In this document: one piece after another, positions 1 to 6,979 of the stretch
Numbering within the stretch: position 1 is the stretch's first letter
How the letters are laid out: every line of letters begins with the position of its first letter
From: JAUWPO01 sp965603285
GTDB lineage: Bacteria; Chloroflexota; Anaerolineae; Anaerolineales; UBA4823
Direction of reading: 5' to 3'
DNA length: 9,875 nucleotides
Assembly: GCA_965603285.1 (NCBI GenBank)
Contig: CBFDCK010000125.1
Location: 1 to 9,875 of the forward strand
The notes under the pieces: model-generated
Database searches by the model: none
Seen by the model: the letters and a program-made list of their open reading frames with translations, nothing else
Told to the model about the DNA's origin: nothing
Program-made: the position numbers and the translations under genes

Positions 1-74
<74 letters not shown>

Positions 75-84
75 GGATGTTCTT

Positions 85-113
85 ATTATAATCCAAGCCT
101 TTCACTCATGCAA
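85..113 (-). promoter_or_regulatory. sigma-70-type promoter of tRNA-Val
   Basis: On the minus strand, TTGCAT (bases 113-108) and a perfect TATAAT (bases 90-85) are separated by exactly 17 bases. Transcription starting about 7 bases after the -10 box would begin a few bases before the mature 5' end of the tRNA at base 74. This is the best-formed promoter in the window. Confidence 0.75.
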
Positions 114-114
114 G

Positions 115-300
115 TGGAGGGGGTTTGGTCGGGCGTGGGACCAGCTCCCCCTGCCAGTGGGGAGAGTATCGACCGGTAATGGAGCACGGGAAACCGGCAG
201 TACAGAACACTGCTTCGGCAATAAAAACCACTGCTTAAGGAGGAGATGCTTCGCTTCGCTAATGACACTCGTTTGTTCCCGGGCGTGGGGGTTCGACCAG
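115..300. other. gene-free region with small hairpins, possible repeat remnant
   Basis: No credible gene lies here; the short open frames have no plausible start context or protein-like composition. Visible structure includes a 6-bp hairpin CTCCCC (145-150)/GGGGAG (159-164) with an 8-base loop. A smaller stem TGGTC/GACCA lies just before it. The string GGGCGTGGG appears twice, near 131 and near 281. The stretch 243-260 (GAGATGCTTCGCTTCGCT) resembles a kind of intergenic repeat seen scattered in many bacterial genomes, but this is from general memory and was not checked against other copies. Confidence 0.35.
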
Positions 301-316
301 CTTTTGGGGGAGGCCG

Positions 317-474
317 TCCACGAATATTTCACGAATACACGAATTCCTGTGGTGTGAATCTATAGTTCCACCTTTATAAATGGGTGAAATAAAAACCCAT
401 TGGTCTGAACAAATGAGCGCGGCGATTCTATGAGCAAAGACTAGCGGTTAACCATTTGTGTGTTCTTTCGTGGA
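317..474. repeat. CACGAAT repeats with an inverted partner
   Basis: CACGAAT occurs three times in direct orientation at 319-325, 330-336 and 338-344. The 8-mer TCCACGAA at 317-324 is matched by its exact reverse complement TTCGTGGA at 467-474, which bounds a 158-base segment. The segment holds no convincing open frame. It could be a small non-autonomous element or a decayed dispersed repeat. The arms are short, so chance is not excluded, and no target-site duplication is evident. Confidence 0.35.
379..401 (-). terminator. weak hairpin downstream of the dehydrogenase/epimerase unit
   Basis: AATGGGT (379-385) pairs perfectly with ACCCATT (395-401) around a 9-base A-rich loop, giving a 7-bp stem about 80 bases beyond the stop of the epimerase-like gene. 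Neither side carries a proper T run after the stem, so it would be a poor intrinsic terminator. It is listed because no better end to this minus-strand transcription unit is visible. Confidence 0.3.
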
Positions 475-481
475 TGGATTT

Positions 482-1450
482 TCACTGCCCGTATATACTT
501 TTTCTATCTGTGAGGTACTTTTGAATCCCCTCATCCAACGGCATGGGATTCGATCCCAGTTCTGCAACTGCTTTATCCGCCTTTGGCTCCAGACCCTTGG
601 TTAAGAAATCAATTTGAACGCTCGAGATTGCTGGTCTGGTGTTTGTCATTCTTGCGGTTGCTTCCATCAAGGGCACAACTGCCTTCACCATACCAAGCGG
701 CACTGTTATCGGGATGTATGAAGGAGCGTGTTTTCGAAGGGTGATAGCGATTTCTTTCAAAGATGTCATCTGGTCGCTGATGATGAAAGCGCCAGGATGC
801 CCGATCGATTTAATGATCCCGTCTGCCAGCGAATCGACGTGCACCAGCGGGAATTTTCCGTCGATGATCGTAGGATTGCGCCAAATTTTCCTGCTCAATA
901 AATCCTCGATGAAGTTCGTAAAGCCAAACCCGGTGGCTAATCCTCCGTAAACTGCGGCCGGATGGATAGTCCCCAGGTTTATCCCGTATTGAGTGGAGAA
1001 TTCGATCGCCATGTGGTATGCCCTGGTCATGGCTGCGAAGTAGGGGGTCATGTGCGCTTCATCAGCGATTGGATGCGATTCGCGGATCAGACCGTCGATG
1101 TCTCCAAACACTTCGTATGTGGATATGTACGTTAATTCTTTAGGTTCGCGATCTTTGAAGACATCCAGGAAAGTCTCCAGCATTCTGTAGTTTATGCACT
1201 CAAAAATCGTATCATCATGAAAGAACTGCTCGGGCAGTCCAACGCCATATATCACGTGATCCATACCTGAAAGGGCTTCTAAAAAAGCTGTGCGGTTGAA
1301 TTCGCGCTGTTCGATCACCTTGACCGAGGAGGGAAAAGGTAATTTGTGCCTGTCTCTTACCAAAATTGAAATCTGGTGATCTGTACTGGACAGGGCGAGT
1401 GTAAGCGTATAACCAATCTGACCGGTTGCGCCGATGAGCAATATGTTCAT
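482..1450 (-). CDS. NAD(P)-dependent epimerase/dehydratase-family protein (extended SDR)
   Basis: The 322-residue product has the length and layout of an extended short-chain dehydrogenase. It opens with a Rossmann nucleotide-binding motif, GATGQIG (residues 7-13), preceded by the hydrophobic strand MNILLI. STYEVFG (110-116) matches the strand carrying the active-site Ser/Thr, and HPAAVYG (163-169) matches the RPxxVYG strand of the family. The catalytic Tyr aligns with Y137 (TPYFAAM), but the Lys expected four residues later is M141, so the classical YxxxK pair is broken. The start is supported by GAGGA seven bases before the ATG, inside the end of the upstream dehydrogenase gene. With only 3 bases between the two genes, translation is probably coupled. 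The substrate cannot be read from sequence; a sugar-nucleotide or a steroid-like or hydroxyketone compound are all possible. Family assignment is firm, activity is uncertain. Confidence 0.85.
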   Translation of the reverse strand: MNILLIGATGQIGYTLTLALSSTDHQISILVRDRHKLPFPSSVKVIEQREFNRTAFLEALSGMDHVIYGVGLPEQFFHDDTIFECINYRMLETFLDVFKDREPKELTYISTYEVFGDIDGLIRESHPIADEAHMTPYFAAMTRAYHMAIEFSTQYGINLGTIHPAAVYGGLATGFGFTNFIEDLLSRKIWRNPTIIDGKFPLVHVDSLADGIIKSIGHPGAFIISDQMTSLKEIAITLRKHAPSYIPITVPLGMVKAVVPLMEATARMTNTRPAISSVQIDFLTKGLEPKADKAVAELGSNPMPLDEGIQKYLTDRKSIYGQ

Positions 1451-1453
1451 TTC

Positions 1454-2686
1454 CTAATCCTCGAATGAAAATACGCTGCGTATGGAGTGATTCTTGGCGC
1501 GCTGGGTCTGGAACTGCAGAGCCTGGCGATAATCACCCAGGGCGAATTTGTGAGTCACCATCCAGCTCAGGTCGAGTTCACCTTTTGACATAAGATCAAG
1601 TGCCAGATCAAATGTCTTCCATGTCCTGCCGCTATAATTTTCAGCGTGGTTGTATATGTATGCGGCTTTGAGTTCTAATTCACTGGCGAAAATTGCAGAC
1701 CAGTCGACGTCCTTGGAAATCCCAGGTACACCTACCAGGACCACCTTGCCGCCATTGCGAGTAAATCGGAAGGAATCGTCAAGAGAGCGGTCGCTACCGA
1801 CACACTCGAAAACGCGGTCGAAGCCTCCTAAGACGAGGCGTTTTCCCAGGACCGGCTTCAGCAATTTCGCCCCGGTGATCTCAGCGATCTCGGCGTAATA
1901 ATCTTCGCCGTGACCGGTAGGAATAACCCGGCTGGCGCCCAGCTTATGGGCTGCTTCTGCCTGGAATGGGTGGCGTGCGAGCACGGAGATTTCGCTCTTT
2001 GATCCGAGAACGCGCAGGGCAGCCAGCGTGCAAAGACCGATCGTGCCGGCGCCAATCAGCAGCACGGCTTCGTCATCGCCGGGGAAGTTGTTCAAGGCGG
2101 CATGTAAACCGACCGCGAACGGTTCGACCATTAGACCATTTTCGTCGCTCACCTGGTCCGGCACCTTGTAAAGCTGCGATTTGTGAGCCAGGAAATATTC
2201 GCTCCAACTGCCTCCCGTATCCCGGCAGTAGCCGGTAAATAACCCGGGTGATAGAGCCCCTTCGGTAATCCGCTCGCAGCGATTGATTTCGCCGCGTATG
2301 CAGTAGCGACACAGATCCTCGAAACCGCGCGGCGCACACCAGAGAGTCGGCTCCACAATCACGCGCCCTCCCAGGCGCCAATCACCGGCAGCGGAGCCTG
2401 CGACTGCAATTCGCCCGATATTCTCGTGACCGAATGTGTAGGGGAAGGATGTGAGGGGCGAAAAATAAGGGCTGGAATGTAAGCGGATGGCGCTCATGTC
2501 GCTGCCGCAGATACCGCCATAGCGAGTTTTGATGACTGCCCAGTCGTCGCCTGGCAGGGATAGCTCCGGCACATCATCAAAGGTCGTGCAGGAGAGACCG
2601 CTCCACAAGAAACGGGTGGAAAGCTTGCTCAATGCGAGACCTGCGGCGTAGCGGGGAATGGTGGGGTTATACCGAATTGCTTTCAT
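1454..2686 (-). CDS. zinc-dependent alcohol/polyol dehydrogenase (medium-chain family)
   Basis: A 410-residue medium-chain dehydrogenase, somewhat longer than the usual 340-380 residues. Catalytic zinc ligands are visible as C60 (CGSD) and H87-E88 (GHEN), with the conserved Glu of VEPF at E189. Structural zinc cysteines are C117, C126, C129 and C137, spaced x8, x2, x7; the first gap is longer than in the classical pattern. The cofactor domain carries GAGTIG (212-217). The end of the second Rossmann strand reads VLARH with no Asp, which leans towards NADP(H); this is inference. Members oxidise threonine, sorbitol, glucose or other polyols; the substrate here is not decidable. It is the first gene of a tight pair with the epimerase-like protein. 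The start follows the usual MKA opening, though no good ribosome site precedes it. The 231 bases upstream hold a small 6-bp hairpin (2795-2812) and no gene I would support. Confidence 0.88.
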   Translation of the reverse strand: MKAIRYNPTIPRYAAGLALSKLSTRFLWSGLSCTTFDDVPELSLPGDDWAVIKTRYGGICGSDMSAIRLHSSPYFSPLTSFPYTFGHENIGRIAVAGSAAGDWRLGGRVIVEPTLWCAPRGFEDLCRYCIRGEINRCERITEGALSPGLFTGYCRDTGGSWSEYFLAHKSQLYKVPDQVSDENGLMVEPFAVGLHAALNNFPGDDEAVLLIGAGTIGLCTLAALRVLGSKSEISVLARHPFQAEAAHKLGASRVIPTGHGEDYYAEIAEITGAKLLKPVLGKRLVLGGFDRVFECVGSDRSLDDSFRFTRNGGKVVLVGVPGISKDVDWSAIFASELELKAAYIYNHAENYSGRTWKTFDLALDLMSKGELDLSWMVTHKFALGDYRQALQFQTQRAKNHSIRSVFSFED

Positions 2687-2917
2687 GGTTGGGTCCGTGA
2701 TGCTTTTAATAAAGATTTAGAGCGGTTGGGGCGCCGAGCATTCGTATTTTTGCATGGCAATATACTTCAATTTCAGGGTGGACAGATCCAGCAATCCGGT
2801 CTTTATACCGGAGGTGCCTTCGTCAATGCCGAGCGTGTATTTATTCATGGGTTTGATATACGGATGTAATCTTACCATTTTTGGTGAGAGCAGGTTATTA
2901 GAAATGCCAATACCAAA

Positions 2918-3553
2918 TCAAGGGGCATACCTCTGCAGGACCTGATTAATGAACAGCGCATCTCCGGTAAATTGTTCCCGCAATATCATTTCGGTGTCTG
3001 ATTTATTGAGGGCTTCTTTATATGAGCGTTGGGAGGTGAGTGCATCGAACATATCGGCTGCGGCAACGATTTGGGCTAATGCTGCTTCCTGAGACCGGTT
3101 GGACCTCCTTCCCGGAGTGCTGCGCTCTGCTTTTCGGCGGTCAATTCCGTTCCTTGGATATGGTTTGTTTTGGTACTCGTGATGCGCAACCACGATGTGC
3201 TTAACGATCTCAGGTTCGAAGCTTTCAAGAGCCAAGAAACCAAGACGAGTATGTTCGTTCAATGAGGCGCGATCGGTGGAGTTTAAAACTGTCCTTTTCG
3301 AGAGGATATCCGCAGGGAGGCTCACTTTTCCGATATCGTGCAGCAGACCGGCATAACCCAGATAATTAAGATCAGGTTTTTCGAGCTGGTTCTCGAAACC
3401 CAGGTCCAGCGATAATACAGCAACCCGCAGACTATGTTCGTAGTTTGAGGGCTGATTGCTTTTCAATTTACCGAGCAGCGTGCGAACTTTTTCTTCTTGA
3501 ACTAGTTTAGAGACAAGAATAGTGCTCTCAGGATAAAAGATTTTTGGTTGCAT
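2918..3553 (-). CDS. HD-GYP-like HD-domain phosphohydrolase, stand-alone
   Basis: The 211-residue protein is essentially one HD-GYP-type domain with no receiver, GAF or membrane segment attached. Metal-site residues of the family are in place: H40, H72-D73 followed by K76 (HDIGKV), H101 (NEHTRLG), H124-H125-E126, and D167 in AADMFDALTSQRSYK. Active family members hydrolyse cyclic di-GMP or related cyclic dinucleotides. The signature loop is altered: the usual DGxGYP reads NKPYP (129-133). It is followed by an Arg-rich stretch (roughly 134-154) that makes the spacing to the FDAL motif about 15 residues longer than usual. Substrate range may therefore differ, or the protein may act only as a sensor or adaptor. 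No clear Shine-Dalgarno precedes the ATG. It lies upstream of the dehydrogenase pair on the same strand, 231 bases away, so co-transcription is possible but unproven. Confidence 0.85.
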   Translation of the reverse strand: MQPKIFYPESTILVSKLVQEEKVRTLLGKLKSNQPSNYEHSLRVAVLSLDLGFENQLEKPDLNYLGYAGLLHDIGKVSLPADILSKRTVLNSTDRASLNEHTRLGFLALESFEPEIVKHIVVAHHEYQNKPYPRNGIDRRKAERSTPGRRSNRSQEAALAQIVAAADMFDALTSQRSYKEALNKSDTEMILREQFTGDALFINQVLQRYAP

Positions 3554-3694
3554 ATATTAAACCGGATTCAATAAAAACACATCGATCTCTGGCATGGGAC
3601 TTCCAAATTGCCAAGATGCGGTTTGAGATCTTTTTCGATAGAACAAGGATATAACTCAAATCAACATCCGTCAAGCGATATTATGGATATTGGT

Positions 3695-3721
3695 TATAAT
3701 CATACGATATTTATAGGAGAG
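3695..3721 (+). promoter_or_regulatory. -10 box and ribosome site of the SHMT-family gene
   Basis: A perfect TATAAT lies at 3695-3700 and a good Shine-Dalgarno AGGAGAG at 3715-3721, five bases before the ATG. No recognisable -35 box is found at the right distance. The -10 to ATG distance would give a very short leader of about 20 bases. The promoter call rests on the -10 box alone; the ribosome site is firm and fixes the start. Confidence 0.5.
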
Positions 3722-3726
3722 CCCAT

Positions 3727-5091
3727 ATGACTGAAACAGCACACCCATCCCGCAGCGAGATTGAAGTCCATGACCGCGAGATACTTGAAAACGCGCGTAC
3801 AATACTGAATAATGTTGATTCACCCGAGGAAATGGCGGAAGAGGTAATAGCGGCTGTGAAGCGCAACGAGGAGTGGCGCGGTAAACGATGCATCAACCTG
3901 CTGGCGCCAGAAGCCCCCACCAGTCCCACAGTACGTACGCTGTTATCATCGGAGATAGGCACGCGCGCTGCCGAAGGTCACATTGGTAGGCTCAACCGCT
4001 GGTTTGCGGGCACCCAGTACATCGATGAAGTGGAGTCGCTTTGTGTTGAGCTGCTGAAAAGGGTTTTCAAATGCCGCTACGCCGATCACCGTCTGATGGG
4101 CGGTATGATCGCAAATCTGGCTGTATATCATGCTTTGACCCAACCGGGAGATACTATCATGTCTGCCCCGCAGCCGGTTGGAGGGCATTCCAGCAACCGG
4201 CTGGATGGACCTGCCGGTTTGCGTGGGCTCAAGATCGTTGACATCCCCTTTGACCCCATTGCATTAGAGGTAGACCTGGATCGATTCCGGGCTGCAGCAC
4301 AACGGGTCAAACCCAAACTGGTCGTTATGGGTATGACGATGACCCTCTTTCCACTACCGGTGCGTGAAATGAGTGCAATTATCGCCGAATGGGGCGGCAA
4401 GTTTGCCTTCGATGGCGCTCACCAGTTAGGCTTGATCGCCGGGGGACAGTTCCAGGATCCGCTCCAAGAAGGGGCGGCGGTGCTGTTCGGCTCAGCGGGA
4501 AAGACATTCAGCGGACCCCAGAGCGGCATCCTGGTATGGAACGATCCGCAGCTTACCGAACCGCTCAGCGAGTCAATTTTCCCGGTGCTGGTAGCCACTC
4601 ACCAGGTCAACCGCGTGGCTGCGTTGGCGGTTGCGGCGGCTGAATTTCTGGAATATGGTCAGGCATACATGCGCCAGATTGTACTGAATTCCAAAGCTTT
4701 TGGGAAAGCTCTGCATGAACGCGGCATTCCTGTCCTTGGCGCTGATAGAGGCTACAGCGATACCCACCAGGTCATAGCGGACGTGGAAGAATTCGGGGGT
4801 GGAATGGATGTGGCTTACCGCCTGGCGGATGCGAACATTATCACCAACAAGAACCTGGTTCCGGGGGACAATCCCGAAGATTGGGATCGTCCGAGCGGAC
4901 TGCGCATGGGCACGATCGAAGTCACGCGCTTGGGGATGAAGGAAGATGACATGAACATTATCGCAGATTTCATCGCTCGTGTTCTTGTCGAGGGCGAGGT
5001 AGCTCAATCCGTAAGAAAGGATGTGGAATATTTCCGCCTGCCGCGCCAGACGATCTACTACTGCTTTGATAATGGACTGCCGCCAAGGTAG
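3727..5091 (+). CDS. serine hydroxymethyltransferase-family PLP protein with altered active site
   Basis: This 454-residue fold-type-I PLP protein can be aligned with GlyA along its length. Examples are INLLAPEAPTSPTV (56-69) with the ELIASENYTSPRV region, and SGLRMGT (390-396) with SGIRVGT. Using E. coli GlyA numbering recalled from memory, these are retained: PLP lysine K229 (here K259), catalytic E57 (E83), N102 (N130), ring-stacking H129 (H154), D200 and H203 (D229, H232), and carboxylate-binding R363 (R393). These are replaced: Y55 by Ala (A81), Y65 by Phe (F93), H126 by Val (V151), H228 by Gly (G258), R235 by Gln (Q265), and the SGS phosphate-loop serines by Gly and Met (GGM, 125-127). 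A two-residue insertion lies between E83 and F93. It probably handles an amino acid by aldol-type or transaldolase chemistry, not ordinary glycine-serine exchange. It is a monocistronic plus-strand gene, divergent from the HD-GYP-like gene. Confidence 0.82.
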   Translation: MTETAHPSRSEIEVHDREILENARTILNNVDSPEEMAEEVIAAVKRNEEWRGKRCINLLAPEAPTSPTVRTLLSSEIGTRAAEGHIGRLNRWFAGTQYIDEVESLCVELLKRVFKCRYADHRLMGGMIANLAVYHALTQPGDTIMSAPQPVGGHSSNRLDGPAGLRGLKIVDIPFDPIALEVDLDRFRAAAQRVKPKLVVMGMTMTLFPLPVREMSAIIAEWGGKFAFDGAHQLGLIAGGQFQDPLQEGAAVLFGSAGKTFSGPQSGILVWNDPQLTEPLSESIFPVLVATHQVNRVAALAVAAAEFLEYGQAYMRQIVLNSKAFGKALHERGIPVLGADRGYSDTHQVIADVEEFGGGMDVAYRLADANIITNKNLVPGDNPEDWDRPSGLRMGTIEVTRLGMKEDDMNIIADFIARVLVEGEVAQSVRKDVEYFRLPRQTIYYCFDNGLPPR

Positions 5092-5326
5092 GAATTTACA
5101 GATGGAGATAATAGGTAGTGTTATGGATAAAGAAAGCTAAAGGGCGATTTCCGAAACGAGAGCATTGCTGACGGAACAGGCGGCTCACATGAGGGTGCCG
5201 GTTTGATCGAATTCTTCAAAACGTATCTCAGAATGTTGGATCTGGTTTTGGAAGGTCGATTTTGGTGTCGTGGTCGGAATCGTAATACTCGGCGTAATCT
5301 ACATATTCAGACATAGGCATTACACT
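5092..5326. other. convergent spacer with no clear gene or terminator
   Basis: This stretch separates two convergent genes but shows no good terminator hairpin. On the plus strand, the frame starting at ATG 5102 is interrupted by two stops (5138-5140 and 5204-5206). It still reads as protein-like, including TRALLTEQAAHMRVPV and, further on, a hydrophobic segment VVVGIVILGVIYIF followed by RHRHY. It then runs on antisense to the Fe-S gene. This may be a decayed small membrane-protein gene or chance; I favour chance or remnant over an active gene. Confidence 0.25.
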
Positions 5327-6142
5327 TCAGGTGACATCAACAAGTCCGGACAGGCGTTTGACCGTCTTTTGGAATACTGTGGTTTCGTCAATTGTGAGAC
5401 TGATAGCGCCGTCGGGACATATTTCTACACACCGCCCACAGCCGCGGCAAGTGTCCATGATCTCGGCTCGCCCGTTCGTGAATTCGATCGCACCTACAAA
5501 GCAAACGCCTTCGGTGCAAGTCCCACATCCACTACAAAGATCCGTCACCGTGACGGTCACGCCGGGCAATTTCTGTATCTTGCGGCTGATCTTGGGGGAG
5601 ATATAGGGAAGCGTCCCCCATAAGCAGCAGCACGGACAGCAGTTGCAGATGGTCATGAGCTTTCCGCTTGGTTTCACGCCCAACCACATCGTGTCGAGCT
5701 TGTTGCGCCCAATCATGTGCACCAGTCCGGCCTCCCGGCAGCGACGGGCGTGATCCAGAGCTTCTTCTTTTGAAACCAGGCGACCGAGTTGCGGATTGAT
5801 CCCCAGGACCGCTTCTCCCAGGAAGATACAGCCATAATCGCGCGGGTAATCTCGGCAGTGTGCGCCCTCACGGCACAGACAAAAATCCATGATCCAGTGA
5901 TAATTAGCCGTTTCGATAAAATGTTCCACAATCTGGGAAGGGAGCACGATGTCCTCGGGTTCCGCGATCGCTTCGTTGATCTGGATGGTTGTGTCCTTCG
6001 GTAGATAGACGATATCATCCCCCATGAAGAACCCGGAATTGGTAATGTTTTCGATGATGGGCAAGTTTGTGAGCAGGGCAGCAATGTAACGGGTCGGATA
6101 GGCTTTTTTGAGCAGATCTACGAACCAGACTGGTCTTGGCAT
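5327..6142 (-). CDS. 4Fe-4S ferredoxin-domain protein with a CNCCPCCC cluster
   Basis: The 271-residue product contains 19 cysteines. An N-terminal part (1-80) has none. Then come C88, C90, C96 and C105 (FCLCREGAHCRDYPRDYGC), C135, and the dense motif CNCCPCCC (166-173). A C-terminal two-cluster ferredoxin domain follows: C203-x2-C-x2-C-x4-C214 and C232-x2-C-x2-C-x3-C242-P. The ferredoxin part should bind two [4Fe-4S] clusters; the first has four residues before its last Cys and lacks the following Pro. The upstream cysteines suggest one or two more metal or cluster sites. I recall related proteins with GLVH plus CNCCxCCC in anaerobes, of unproven function; electron transfer is the sensible guess. 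No signal peptide or membrane helix is seen, so it is cytoplasmic. It starts 7 bases after the P-loop gene and is very likely in its operon. The ribosome site is weak. Confidence 0.83.
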   Translation of the reverse strand: MPRPVWFVDLLKKAYPTRYIAALLTNLPIIENITNSGFFMGDDIVYLPKDTTIQINEAIAEPEDIVLPSQIVEHFIETANYHWIMDFCLCREGAHCRDYPRDYGCIFLGEAVLGINPQLGRLVSKEEALDHARRCREAGLVHMIGRNKLDTMWLGVKPSGKLMTICNCCPCCCLWGTLPYISPKISRKIQKLPGVTVTVTDLCSGCGTCTEGVCFVGAIEFTNGRAEIMDTCRGCGRCVEICPDGAISLTIDETTVFQKTVKRLSGLVDVT

Positions 6143-6149
6143 CGATGAA

Positions 6150-6884
6150 TTAACTATCCCGATTTGCGTTTAATTTCCACAGCTGATCGAGCGTTGATGC
6201 CAGGCGGGCTTCTAAGAGGTCTGGTTTGCCGGTCGTGACATCATCTTCGTTCTCGAATACTGTGTAGGGTATTTGGATATCATCCATTTGCAGATAGCAA
6301 GGATCAGGAGCACTGAATTGCTCCCAATCGACGTACCGGTAAAGGCGCTCAAGTTTCTCGTCCGGCAGCGCATGCTCGAGGATGCTGTCAGGCTTGTCGG
6401 GATTGAAACGCTGACGGTTCTTGCGCAGCGATTCTTCAAATGAGACATTCACGTACATGACCGCACTTTGCTGGAGAAGGTCAAGCGGCAGGTGCTGGAA
6501 CGCCTGGTTGTAGCCGCCGTGCTCGCTGCCGCGCGAGAACTCCACAAGTGTGGTGGTGCGATCATGGTAGTTGGGATCGTCGCGCAAGCGCTTATGGTAT
6601 TCCACTCCAAAACGCCGGATAAGCAGGTGCCACAGATAAGGATACTTAAAATAGCCTCCGGGATCAGTGTGTAAGCGCGCGGCCCCAAAGTCCTCAGAAA
6701 GTATGTGATCTTCTTCGAACCAGGTCCACAGCATGGGGAAATCGTCTAATATATCGAGTTCGGTAATGTGAAAGCGCTGCAACCTCTCCTGAAGTGGAGT
6801 ATGGGTGAGACAATCGATGATCTCGCTTTTACCGGAAGCCGGTCGACCGAGAAAGATGAGGACTGGGAAATGGTTTTGGTTCAT
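6150..6884 (-). CDS. P-loop nucleotide-binding protein of unknown function
   Basis: The chosen ATG at 6884 gives a 244-residue protein beginning MNQNHFPVLIFLG and running straight into a Walker A motif, GRPASGKS (residues 13-20). This is the usual layout for small kinases and ATPases. The frame stays open upstream to a TTG at 7010, but the extra 42 residues are low in hydrophobic structure and lie over the divergent regulatory region, so I exclude them. No good ribosome site supports either start. A strand-like VMYVNVSFEESLRKNRQRF segment in the second half looks like the lid/base-recognition region of kinase-like P-loop proteins. Several acidic and aromatic residues (FPMLWTWFEEDH) follow the first domain third. 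I do not recognise the family. It is co-transcribed with the Fe-S protein, so a nucleotide-dependent role in cluster delivery or in activating that protein is conceivable but unsupported. Confidence 0.75.
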   Translation of the reverse strand: MNQNHFPVLIFLGRPASGKSEIIDCLTHTPLQERLQRFHITELDILDDFPMLWTWFEEDHILSEDFGAARLHTDPGGYFKYPYLWHLLIRRFGVEYHKRLRDDPNYHDRTTTLVEFSRGSEHGGYNQAFQHLPLDLLQQSAVMYVNVSFEESLRKNRQRFNPDKPDSILEHALPDEKLERLYRYVDWEQFSAPDPCYLQMDDIQIPYTVFENEDDVTTGKPDLLEARLASTLDQLWKLNANRDS

Positions 6885-6979
6885 AGAGGTTTCAGCTTGA
6901 TGTTTATTGGTAGTTATTGCCGAGTGTTCCGTCAAACATGATTTTTTGGAAAGAATTGATCGTTGACGAAACACTTTAA

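Noticed and set aside
317..344. CACGAAT units as a CRISPR array
   Set aside because: The units are 7 bases long with spacings of only 11 and 8 bases and no distinct spacers; there are no cas genes nearby.
2754..2945. 63-codon plus-strand open frame in the gap before the HD-GYP-like gene
   Set aside because: No ribosome site, no recognisable motif, and it overlaps the end of the HD-GYP-like gene on the other strand.
5270..5623. 117-codon plus-strand frame with a GTG start
   Set aside because: It lies mostly antisense to the well-supported Fe-S gene. Only its first 20 residues (hydrophobic) look protein-like, and there is no ribosome site.
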